Source of the DNA: Labia minor
Taxonomy: Eukaryota; Arthropoda; Insecta; Dermaptera; Spongiphoridae
Direction of reading: 5' to 3'
DNA: 64,000 nt
NCBI GenBank assembly: GCA_963082975.1
Contig: OY720344.1
Location: forward strand, 94,741,228 to 94,805,227
Shown: positions 23,641-34,280 of the stretch, piece after piece
Position numbering within the stretch: the first letter of the stretch is position 1
Layout of the letters: every line of letters starts with the position of its first letter
The notes under the pieces: generated by a model
The model's database searches: none
Seen by the model: only the letters and a program-made list of their open reading frames with translations
Told to the model about the DNA's origin: nothing
Program-made: the position numbers and the translations under genes

Positions 23641-23866
23641 TTATGATAGTTTCCTGCTGACAGGGCCAATGTTTCCATTTCAAATAAGAGACGCGAAATT
23701 CTAAAAGTCACGGACTTATTGACCTTCCTTGTATTATAGTTATTATTATTATTTATTATTAATATAATATATTATTATAGATAATATGAATATATAATAT
23801 AATTTCGAAAAGGATTATCTGTTTGAGAATATTCAAGAGGAACATTAAGTATTATATTTTCAATAA

Positions 23867-23935
23867 ATTCCATGCCATAGACCTCTGCTAGAGAAATTCA
23901 CTTGACAGGCCCGGGGCTTGAACCAGGAACCACGA
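23867..23935 (-). mobile_element. tRNA-derived SINE fragment
   Basis: The minus strand reads GGTTCAAGCCCCGGGCCTG, a B-box with T-arm. The following 45 bases (TCTCTAGCAGAGGTCTATGG region) align with the body of the SINE at 14060-14357. On the minus strand, TAGCTTAGAGGC about 130 bases upstream (near 24050) could be its A-box, separated by an AT-rich insertion. Confidence 0.5.
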
Positions 23936-24827
23936 GGTTTATTAAATTTTATTAACCTGATATTTTAATGACACCCTACGTGATATCCTCAAATAAAAAC
24001 GTTATTACAATTTTACTTTTTTTAACGTCAATCTGGCATTCACTGTTTTGCCTCTAAGCTACCTAATGTCCTAATCAGCACAGGTCTTCCCTACGTATAC
24101 ATGTATACAAATCATACATTTGGCACAAATTTAGCTTAATAATCATAAAAATTGAAAATTATATTTAATTTGTTAAAAAAAGTAATAAATAATAATTGAA
24201 TTAATTCTATTTGAGTAAATTTCATTATTTTATATTTTATATAATGTTTAAGTTGTAAAATAGACAAAATAGAATATCAATTTGAAAAAAATGAAAATGA
24301 AAGAGTTTATTTAAATCTGTCAATGAGATACTTTAAAAATAATTTTTGAGATAAATATCATAGATACTTATATTAGAAATATAAACCTATATATTAAGTT
24401 TCTAGTAGATACGTAATCTATCCATAAAATTTGTTCGACTTGATGGACATCGAATTCTAATTTAAATAAATTAAATTCAAAGAAATAATATAGAGATGTG
24501 TGTTTTTATTGTAATAATTTACTAACTTTCCAAACACTAGAAATTTATTTACAATAAAATGATTTTATTAAATACTTAAAGGAATTTGTTACAATAATAT
24601 ATAATATATATATATAACATTTAAAAAAGTCTGTTTTCACAAAATAAACAATCCAGGAAGAAATTTTAATTATTTATTTTCCTTGGGATAGTAAATTCTT
24701 ATATTTACATTTTGAAGAAGTGGAAAAAGTCATATATTTCATATAAAAAAACAATGAAACGTAATATCATTAATACTTTTGATGGAGTATGTAATAAATA
24801 ATAATGAATATACTAAATATATATATA

Positions 24828-24985
24828 CTAGCTGCTCAGAGCTCCTTCGTCGCTCTTCACATCTAGACGGGGGCTCCGCCCCCTGTACCCCCGAGTGGTA
24901 CATAGTATTTGGTTGAAAGTAGTAAAAGGTTTTCATCCATTTTGTTTCAAACAATGTATAACATAAAACATTCATTTCTTATTGT
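24828..24985 (+). repeat. dispersed repeat family C with double GC hairpin
   Basis: Begins CTAGCTGCTCAGAGC and contains GGGGGCTCCGCCCCC, a perfect 6-bp stem, then CCCCCGAGTG and an AT-richer tail. Copies lie at 28604-28735 (+) and 30850-30984 (-). The copy at 30850 also has the perfect hairpin GAGCGCCTTCGGCGCTC. No coding capacity. The superfamily is not identified. Confidence 0.65.
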
Positions 24986-25064
24986 GTGATTATTTAAAAT
25001 ATATTTTAATTTATTTAGTAAATTAATTATATATATTATTATTGAATATGTTATATCTATCTAC

Positions 25065-25990
25065 TCGAAAGTTCTTGGCAGCTACAACCACATTTCTCCA
25101 AGTGTCCCCGGTGACCTCATCTTTCTTTGGCCAATAAATGCTGGAAAGAATAATCTGAATCTACTCTCATCTCCCAGGGTCATAGACCATGCGTGGCTCA
25201 ACGGTACTCGAAAGTTCTTGGCAGCTACAACCACATTTCTCCAAGTGTCCTTATCCTGAGCCTCTGTTCCATCTCTCGTACGTCATTCCCTGATGTACTC
25301 ATCTTTCTTTGGCCCATAAATGCTGGGGAGAATCCTATTCTCTGAATCCACTCTCATCTCCAAAGATCATAGACCATGTCTAACACTCATATAATACAAC
25401 AGACAAAATAATTGTTTTATATATTTTAATTTTCATTCCCTTTTATAATAATTTTGATGAGATAAGCCTCTTTACTGCATGATAACAGGCGTGTTTTCCG
25501 ATTGCAACTTCGATTTCAATTCTTCTCAAATATTATTATCCTTCGTGATTACATTCAATTTTTCTACATATTCAAATTCTACATTTTGTATGTTAATACT
25601 GCTCCTGTTTGTTTCTAAATATATTTATTTATCATTATTAATTTCAAACCTCATCTCTTTTCCTACCTCGATTAATTTTTCCTCGCTATCTGTAATTGCA
25701 ATTGCCGAATCTCCTATTATATTTAAGTCGTCTGGGTCACCTAATATTTTACAATTGATTTCCACATCTTACTCTTTCTTTACTACCTTCAAGATAAATT
25801 TTAAGATCAAAATTTGAAAAAGTTTATCCGGATCTATTGAGTCATGCGTAGGTTTTACTAAAGTCTACAAATAATTAGTGAACAGAGATATTGAATTCGC
25901 GGTTTTTTTAATATCTGTCATAATGAAAATATCTTAATTAATGTTGATCGATTTGGCATGAACCCGCAATGATATCGTCTAATATTTCCT
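25065..25990 (-). mobile_element. non-LTR retrotransposon remnant
   Basis: Reading the minus strand from 25990, broken frames show CGFMPNRST, a reverse-transcriptase signature. After about 35 residues a degenerate FxKxYDSID block follows, then ACYHAVKRLISSK and IYKTI. These match the spacing of LINE reverse transcriptases. The 3' tail AAGAACTTTCGAGTACCGTT occurs twice (25065-25187 and 25205-25380) because the tail is tandemly duplicated. There are many stops and frameshifts, so it is dead. Confidence 0.7.
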
Positions 25991-26514
25991 CCGCCTATAG
26001 TTTATAAGTATTGTATATGTTATAATAGAGTATAATATTTCTTGATCATTTCATTTCGATATTTTAATTTCATTGTTTGATTTTTATTGAATATTTTTAA
26101 TTATAATAAAATTAGAGAAAATGCAAAGTTAGAGACTTGAGACAATTTATAAAAATTAATTTATAAAAATTAACGGTATAAAAGTATTGATAAAACTAAA
26201 GATAAATTAACAATATATACATTCATTAATAGTATTAATTTAAATTAATGGATTTATTTGATTTTTTATTATTAAGTTCATTTATTAATTTTTTTAGATC
26301 ATAGTTAATTCCCTCCCTTAAAATAAAAGAAGTACCTATTCAAATATGGAAAGAATAAATACAAAATAATTTAAGTTAAATATGATTTAAATATTTTATT
26401 ATATTAATTAAAATGAGAACTTTTAGAATAAATTATTTAATTGAAATGATATTTGAATATTAGAATTTAAAATAAAAAGTTAAAATTTATAATAATTCTT
26501 TGATTGCTAGTTAT

Positions 26515-27080
26515 ATACATTGTGTAAAATGAGTCCGCCAGTCAGTGGGCCACGCCTGGCTCAGCCTGGCTCTTGAATGAACAACACGGAGAACTATATA
26601 TAAACTTTAAATCTCTCTCTCTCCCGCTCACACACACTCTCACCTCTCTCCTCATCCCCTCCACCTCTCATTTCTTAGTTATTTCAATTTCCACAAATTG
26701 TCTAATTTTTAAAATATTCACTAATTTACTTTCTATTTTTATTCTTTAATCCTTAAATAATATATTTTCTATTTTATGTTAAAATGTAAATAACTTACAT
26801 TTTAACATATTAAACTATGACAGCAAAAAAGTAAACGAATTACATACATACATACAAACAGTCTCCTTTATATATATAGATATACATATAAAATTCACGT
26901 CGTGGAAAATAAATTTGTTTGTTTGGAAATAATGGTGGAATTTGAAAAAGGAGAGCCACCAGAGGAGGCAACGCCCTGTCGGCGCCAATGCCTTATCAGG
27001 AGAGAGACATAATTTTCTTCGTTTATAGATTAAATTATTCTTCGATTTAATTCCAATTAACGAATGAAAAAACAACGACG
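26515..27080 (+). promoter_or_regulatory. possible intronic promoter-like island
   Basis: A GC-richer block (26525-26580) is followed by the TATA-like ACTATATATAAAC at 26591-26605. A long pyrimidine/CA tract follows, and a second GC-rich patch lies at 26935-27000 with a 24-codon frame starting at ATG 26932. Nothing proves transcription. It could be an alternative promoter for the kinase gene, whose main exons start at 31069, or simply a relic repeat. Confidence 0.2.
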
Positions 27081-27496
27081 GTTTAATGGGGCGCCAAATA
27101 AAGGCATTAAAAGGGGTAAATTCAAGGATATTCATAAAAATGCATAATAAATATTTACTTAAAAATTTCTAATTAAGTTATAATAAAATTTTAAACCAAA
27201 TATGGATATGAATATTTAAATTAAAGAATTGAGAGAATTTTATGACTTCATGAAAAGGAATAATAAAGGAAATATATATTTATTCCTTTAAAAGGGAATG
27301 GGTAGTATTTCCTTAATCAATTTCTTTGGCGTTTTATTTTTTTTAAACTACTATTTATTTTAATAAATGAAATATATATTTTTGATTTCTATAGCGTGAA
27401 AATTGCTGAATAGTCTGTGTGAGAGTAGGAGGGGAGGTATAGTTAAGATTCTTGTAACAAGTATTTTAGTTTGTTTCCTCTGAATCAAATAATATA

Positions 27497-28375
27497 CGAG
27501 GTCTGTTCAAAAGAAAAGGTGATTTTTTAATTTTCGCGGGCTGTGTACATTCGATTATTGAAATATTTTTGTTATGCTGGTACACATATGTTTCTTATAG
27601 GTTGCCATTATCAGCCATTTTGGATTAGTAGTTTGTTTTTGACAACTGAAAAAGTTAGTCACGTTTTTGTGTGTTCTTCGATTTTTTACTAAAAAAATAA
27701 ATGAGTCAAAGAATCTGTATTAAATTTTGCGTTAAAAATGGAATAAAGTGCTCCAATGTACTTAAAATATTGACTATGGCATTCGGTGAGTATACTTTGT
27801 CTCAAAAAAATCTTTATAAGTGGTACAAGCGCTTTATAGAATGCCGAGAAGTCCAATCAATGTGAAGGTTTTATTCAGTGTTTTTTTCGATTACAATGGC
27901 GTGGTGCATCATGAGTTCTTGCCAACAGGTCGTATTGTTAATAAGAAATACTACAAGGAAGTTATTCAACGTTTGCCTGAAGCAATAAGATTCAAACGAT
28001 CGTGGAAAAACAAATCATGGATTCTCCATCACGATAATGCACTAGCTGACACATTGCTTGTTAGTGATTTTTTGGCCAAAAACAACACAGTAATCAACCA
28101 CCGTATTCACCAGATTTGGCTCCCTGTGACTTTTTCCTATTCCCAAAACTGAAGAGACTAATGAAAGAAAATTGTTTTGCTACAATTGATGAGATAAAAT
28201 CGGAATCGAAGAATTGACCTGATAGCCATAACGAAAAGCGGTATTTCAGAAGTGCTGGCTTAAGTGCATTATATCTGAGGAGAATTACTTTGAAAGGGCC
28301 ATGATGAATATTGATGAATCAATAAATACTTTTCGAAATAATTAAAAATTCACCTTTTCTTTTGAACAAACCTCG
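27497..28375 (+). mobile_element. mariner-like element, internally deleted
   Basis: TIRs CGAGGTCTGTTCAAAAGAAA and (inverted) CGAGGTTTGTTCAAAAGAAA are flanked by TA. The N-terminal part of the transposase starts at ATG 27701 (MSQRICIKFCVKNG, a helix-turn-helix start), is broken near 27845, and continues with the catalytic part WILHHDNA (catalytic Asp in HDN) at about 28018. The third catalytic region (tccctgtgactttttcc, 28122) is frameshifted. A deletion removes the segment in between. Non-autonomous. Confidence 0.85.
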
Positions 28376-28549
28376 TATTTAAAAATAATCATTTAGTATG
28401 TTGGATTGTTATTGAGAATCAAATAATCAAAAATATAATCTTATCTAATCATTGTTTTATAAATAAATTACCTAGCTTTTAATCAATAAATTAATCAAGA
28501 GGCAAATTAATTCTTTAATTTGAAAAATAAATTTTAAAAGAATATAATA

Positions 28550-28583
<34 letters not shown>

Positions 28584-28603
28584 CTATTATTAATTTATTT
28601 AAT

Positions 28604-28735
28604 ACTAGCTGTTCATTCCACTTTCGGTGTTCTTCGCACCTAGAGGAGGAGCTCTGCCTCATGTACCCCCTAAGTGCTATAAGCATTTTGTTGAAAGTCT
28701 CTTATTTTATTTCAATCATTATATTAAAGCCTTAT
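28604..28735 (+). repeat. dispersed repeat family C, copy 2
   Basis: Begins ACTAGCTGTTCATTCC and keeps TTCTTCGCACCTAGA and GTACCCCCTAAGTG, matching the copy at 24828 with more mutations. The hairpin stems are degraded. A (TA)n run lies just upstream at 28555-28583. Confidence 0.6.
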
Positions 28736-29989
28736 CTTTTTTATTTTTGAATTTAATCAGTAAATTTTTATATATTTTATTGTATATGTTATCGGGTTAA
28801 TATTTCTTAATATTCATTTTATAATACATTTTTTATTATAATAGGTTTATTAAATAATTATTATAAGAATGAAACGTAAAGTAATCTAAAGTTTGAAACA
28901 TGATAATATTCTTCTAAATCTTTCTATTGATATATTTGAAAAATATAATTAAAAATCACAATTTTTAATTACTGTCTTTTAAATATAACTTTTACTAAAT
29001 CTTACGTGAATATTAAAATTATATATTTATATTAAATAAATTTAATTGAAAATCTTAATATAAAAGAAAAACTATTTTCTTGTTTACAATTACAAAAGTA
29101 TTTATGTACTTTTATTTAATTTTTTTCATCTCTTTTTTTAGATAACAAATAAAAATTCAAGTTTCAATCTATTTATTACTTGATTTCTTCATTTATAATT
29201 TATTATAATCACTTAATAAATAAACAAGTTTTTGAAATTATTAAATACGCAGGTATTTAATCTAACATATATCAAATCTACCAACATTTTAAAAGATCAT
29301 TAATATACTTAATTTATTATCTAAAATCAATTTTCCATGAGGAAAAAAATGTGTAAATTTATGGATGAAGTAATATTTTACATTTTTTTAATAATTCTTT
29401 AATTAGGAGTAAATAAATATTATAAATTTAGCTTGTTAGCAAATGTTAATAATATAAGTTATAAATATAATCATTTTAAAAAAGTATGTTTTTTTATTGA
29501 GAATATCTATATATTTAATACGATAGTGTCCGTCTGTACGCAAAAAACTCCAGAGCCTAAACTACAAGGAGTAAGGTAACCAAATTTTTCTGAGGTGAAG
29601 GGTACCTCAAATGAGATGAAAAATAAAAAAGAAATTAGAATCTTAGGTAACTCCTGAGCTGAGGTGCGGGAGTTCCATTTTCCAGAAATATATATAAAGG
29701 AGAGTGTTTGAATGTATGAAATTTGTTTACTTTTTTGCTGTCATAGAAACAGATATATATATAATTAGAACCTCTCTCTCACTCCCTCTATTTAAAATTT
29801 TAAAAAATGGAGTGTTCTAGCCAAATTAAGAAATTTAAATTCCTTATGCAACATTGATAGGTAAATGAATTGGACTGGAAGAGGAGACATATGATTAGAG
29901 AAATTGGGGAAAAATCAACCGAAATGTAATTAAACAAAAAAATTCAAGAATTATGCTTCGGATACGACTTACATACAATTAACATACAA
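28736..29989. other. AT-rich intron stretch
   Basis: No exon is recognised. A moderately GC-rich block at 29525-29690 (around CCGTCTGTACGC and CTCCAGAGCC) looks like repeat sequence, but I cannot assign it. Confidence 0.4.
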
Positions 29990-30740
29990 AATGCAGAATT
30001 TGAAAAAGTATAAATATTTAAATACTTAAGATCTCCAATCACGGAGGATAATAATATTCGAGAAGAATTTAAATCGACGTTGTAATTGAGTAACGCCTGT
30101 TATTATGCAGTAAAGGGGCTTATCTCATCAAAGAGGATCAAAATTAAAATATATAAAACAATTATTTTTCATGTTGATCGATGATTAGGGTGACCATATT
30201 TCGAAAACACCAAACAGGGACAAACGGTATACCTTTTTTTTAGAACTAAATTGAAAAAATTTTGAAAAAAAAATTACGAAATGTCCTAAATATTGAAAAA
30301 ACAGTAGGGTGTCCCGAAGACATTTTTGGGACAGAGCACCTAAAGACGGGACGTTTGGTCACCCTATCGATGACTGTGAGACGAGAGTAGATTTAGAGTA
30401 TTTGTGAGATTAATATTGTTCGCAGCATTTATAGGCCAAAAGAAGATGAGGTCACAGGGGGATGGCGGAGATGGCATAACGAGAAATAATGTCCAGATAT
30501 AGTTAAGGTTATAAAATCAAGAAGGCTGAGATGGGAAGGGGACGTGGTTGGAATTGGAGAAACTAGAAATTGGGATAAACCGATTGGGAAACATCCGGTG
30601 GAAGACCAAGGACCAAGGTGGGTGGACAATGAAGGAAGGGACATGGGAGAGATGGGACAGGGTAGGATTTGGTCGTAGCTCAGGATAGGGACGCTTAGAG
30701 AAATGTGGATGTTGCGGCTAAGAGCTTTCGAAAACTGTAG
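29990..30740 (+). mobile_element. non-LTR retrotransposon 3' remnant with nested MITE
   Basis: Broken plus-strand frames read KYKYLRSPITEDNN, then SNACYYAVKGLISSKRIK and KIYKTIIF. After the nested element they continue KSRRLRWEGDVVG and GPRWVDN. The order matches the C-terminal region of LINE reverse-transcriptase proteins (RRLRWxGHV and PRxRW motifs). It ends with the shared tail near 30733 (AGAGCTTTCGA). Same family as 25065-25990. Not functional. Confidence 0.75.
30187..30365. mobile_element. hAT-type MITE nested in the LINE remnant
   Basis: Termini AGGGTGACCATA and (inverted) AGGGTGACCAAAC, with the 8-bp repeat ATCGATGA at 30177-30184 and 30366-30373. Two extra T residues sit between the left duplication and the terminus. 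About 180 bp, non-coding, and younger than the LINE copy. Confidence 0.75.
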
Positions 30741-30849
30741 AGACACAGAGTTAGATAAATATAACATATACAATAATAATATTTAATTAATTGACTGATT
30801 AAATTAAAATATATTTTACAAGAAAACAAATACATGTCTTATCTACTTA

Positions 30850-30984
30850 TACTGATTGAAACAAAATGGATGGAAACCTTTTACATACAGACTTTCAACC
30901 AAATACTATGTATCACTCGGGGGTACAGGGGGCGGAGCCCCCGTCTAGGTGTGAAGAGCGCCGAAGGCGCTCGGAGCAGCTAGT
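30850..30984 (-). repeat. dispersed repeat family C, copy 3, next to a kinase splice acceptor
   Basis: The minus strand gives CTAGCTGCTCCGAGCGCC followed by the GGCGCTC arm and GGGGGCTCCGCCCCC, both perfect hairpins. It ends 84 bases before the acceptor of the kinase exon at 31069. Confidence 0.65.
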
Positions 30985-31068
30985 TATAATTAATTTATAA
31001 TAAATCTTATTCTTATTTAATCTGATCTGATTCTGAAATAATTTATATATTATATCTCTTGGTTTCAG

Positions 31069-33808
31069 AGGTCCTTTTTCTGAAGTACGTCGATGTCGGC
31101 ATCTTTCTGGGAGTCGCAATGCCGTAGCTAAGATAGCAGCCCGATGGAGATGCGGCGATGATTGTCTTGTAGAGGTTCAACATGAAGTAGCCCTTTTAGC
31201 AGCTGCACGTGGATCACCAAGAATAGTACGACTTCTTGAGGCGTTCCAAGAACAAGATCAGGTTATCACCATCTTAGAATTGTAAGAAAAGAAAAATATA
31301 TACAATATTTTAACAAATTATATATACTTATAGGTTTGCCATTATTATATATACATTCTAATTATTATTAAATAAATTATTTATTTATTACAATATCCCT
31401 CATCATTAATTTATTTATATTAATAAATAATACCTGGAACACAGAGCTATCGCTCGACCCTTTAAAAAATAATTGATATACAATTCTTTAATTATTTATT
31501 GCAATTATTGCATCAATCTGATTAAAATGATGGAACTTGGGGTCCTCAATAATAATAAATAATATTAATAAAATTTAAATAATATTTTAATGAAAAATTA
31601 TTAAAAATTATAAAACTATCTAAAAATTAATTAATAAATAAAAGAACAATGAATAAATAAATATAAATTAGTAATTTAATAAAAAATAAACTCGAAAGTA
31701 GATAAAAAAACATATAAGATTAATTAATAAAAATTTATAAGAATTAACAAAAATTAAACGACAAAACAGATTAAAAAATTGTTTTTAAAATATTATAAAT
31801 AAACTTACAATATTTGAAAGAATAAGATAAATTTTAGATTTTTTTTGGTGAGAGATTAATAAATAAATTTCGTAATTTGATTTTAAATTATTATTAAAAT
31901 AAATATTTTTAATTTTATTTCAAAATTAAGTAAAAAATATTAAAATATTTTAAATATAAAAAAATATTAATTTAATATCAATTAAAAAAGAATGGCAAGA
32001 GGCAAATTTCAATATGGATGACGTCATTTGTGACGCCATTTAAATCTACTATTTTAAAATAAGAATATACTAATAAAGTTGATTTTTCTCGAGGCTGAAA
32101 CCAATACACATCGATATAAATATTATTTATGGTATGAAATTCAAAAAATCCTTAGAGCGGTTTAATATCTCAAATATATACAAAAGTATACACATATATA
32201 CAAATATATATATAAATATATATATACAATTTTTGCTAGTATAATAAAATAAGAATATAATAAATATTAGAGATTTTTGATTCTTGATTATTGTTGATCC
32301 ATTCCTTCAAATATAATTTATAGATTATTTATTTATTCATTTAATAATATATTATATTATATATATAATTTGATATAAATAATAAAAAAATATTCTTAGA
32401 GCTGCAGGAGGCGATTTGCAAACGGTACTTGATGATGATTTAGTTCCTTTAGAAGAGGATGTTATTAAATATGTTCGTCAATTATTAGAAGGCATTTCAT
32501 ATCTTCATGAACGAGGAATAGCTCATCTTGATATTAAAGTATTCTTTCAATTGCATTCTTTAAATCATTGTTTCTATATTAGTTTTTTTTATGTATAATC
32601 ATTTTTTATTTATTTTTTAAAGCCTCAAAACTTAGTACTTACCGCACCATTTCCTGCCGGAGATGCAAAATTATGTGATTTTGAAGTATCTCGAATTATT
32701 GCTCCGGGAGCACCGCCTGTACGAGAACTTCTGGGTACTCCTGATTATGTGGGTAAGGAATAAAAGATTTTATCTTACTCTTTTTTAATAAATTAATGAA
32801 AAAAATTTAAAATTATCTTTTCTATTAGCCTTTCATTCATTCTATTTTTTTTTTCATTTTTTTTATAATTTCAATTGTTCTACTTACTATGTTAATATTT
32901 TACTTATTAAAATCAATCATTTATTAATAATTTTATTTTTAGAACACAATTTAATTTAAAAAGTATATTAATAAAATAACTATTTGGTTAACATTTATTT
33001 TAAGCTCCTGAGATTTTGCAATATGACCCTATAACCCCAGCGGCCGATCTCTGGTCAGTTGGTGTTACTACATACGTTCTTTTAACGGGTTTTACTCCTT
33101 TTGGAGGAGAAAATGACCAGGAAACATTTTGTAATGTCTCCCGAGCACAATTGGATTTCCCAGAAGAGTTATTTGATGATGTTAGCGCAGATGCTAAGGA
33201 CTTTATTGCAAAATTATTAGTACGAGATCCCAGGTAAAAAAAAATTTTAACAAGTCACTTTATGTTTTTACATTAGATTTGGATAAACTAAATACAATGT
33301 CTTTAGAAAACGTCCTTCTGCGAAAGAATGCCTGAACCATCGATGGATTCGACGTCACGGATCTTCGAGCACTGGCACAAAATCGACATCTACCAATGAA
33401 AGGCCTTCTTTGAGAAAATATCTATCGAAATCTAGAGAAGCTCTTTATGAAAGAGTTGTTCAACGTTATGGAAGTAGACTATGTACCAGTCAATTAAGTT
33501 TAGCATGTAGAAGGTATTATTTATATATTATCAAAAAAATGGCTTTATTAAATTAATAAAATTTTATTATATTTGTTTATTTTTTTTTAAGACCTCGTTG
33601 TGGTGGATCTGCTGAAAAATTATATGGTCTTCGTACGCTATCTCGTTCTCACGAAGGACTTTTAGCAGCAGCCGCAGCTGCGGCGGCAGCAGTTGCTGCA
33701 GCTGCCGCTGCGGTTGGTAAGGAAGAGATAAATAAATGCCAAGCACTACAATCACCTGCATTGATTTTAGAACAATGGGCCAATTATCGCAATGGAACAA
33801 TGCAAAGC

Positions 33809-33863
<55 letters not shown>

Positions 33864-34280
33864 TTAATATTAATAATAATAATATAATCTCATCAAGCAG
33901 TACAAATGAAGAAGAAAGGAAAAATACAAGTATATAATATCAAATAAAATAATAAAATCAAATAAAATAATAAAATCAAATAAAAGAAATATTTTTATTT
34001 GTATAATCTTTTTTCAGATAAAGAAGAAACCCATTTTGCCTCCAAAGACCAGAATACCTCCATTGATAAGCCTGACTCGATACCATCACTATTAACATCT
34101 ACAAATTTGGAGAATTCATCACCTAATCAAGAAGAAAAAGAAGAAGAGCCACATTTCACTGTAGCACAGTTAATAGGTGCCTTTAATCGACATCAAGAAG
34201 CAGCAAATCAGGGTTGCGTTTCTTATACTGCAGGGCCCTTAGCTTTACGTCTTTTTATGGACATGGACAATAGAAATTGA
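31069..34280 (+). CDS. DRAK/STK17-type serine/threonine kinase, main exon cluster
   Basis: Exons: 31069-31281, 32400-32538, 32623-32752, 33005-33233, 33307-33513, 33592-33929, 34018-34280 (TGA). All introns are GT-AG, and with the AG from 10072 they give 507 codons. Family features: DCLVEVQHEVALL after the ATP lysine (VAKI), AHLDIKPQN (HLD instead of HRD, as in DRAK kinases), GTPDYVAPEILQYDP, and PFGGENDQETF. Two key sites are unusual: the first glycine of the loop is Ala (IARGPFSEV) and DFG reads DFE at 32677-32685. The C-terminal third is low complexity, with an Ala-rich run (9 Ala, Val, 6 Ala) and 18 consecutive Asn from (AAT)n at 33809-33862. Known DRAKs are death-associated-protein-kinase relatives that phosphorylate myosin light chain. 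Whether this copy is active is uncertain. Confidence 0.9.
31428..32252 (+). repeat. dispersed repeat family B in a kinase intron
   Basis: Begins ACCTGGAACACAGAGCTATC, contains GCATCAATCTGATTAAAATG and CTCAATAATAATAAATA, and ends CTTAGAGCGGTTT...TTTGCTAGTATAATAA. It is the uninterrupted counterpart of 6345-7876. It fills most of the intron between the exons ending at 31281 and starting at 32400. Confidence 0.6.

Noticed and set aside
25479-25817. A 112-codon plus-strand open frame.
   Set aside because: It is antisense to the LINE remnant whose reverse-transcriptase motifs are on the minus strand, and it has no recognisable protein features.
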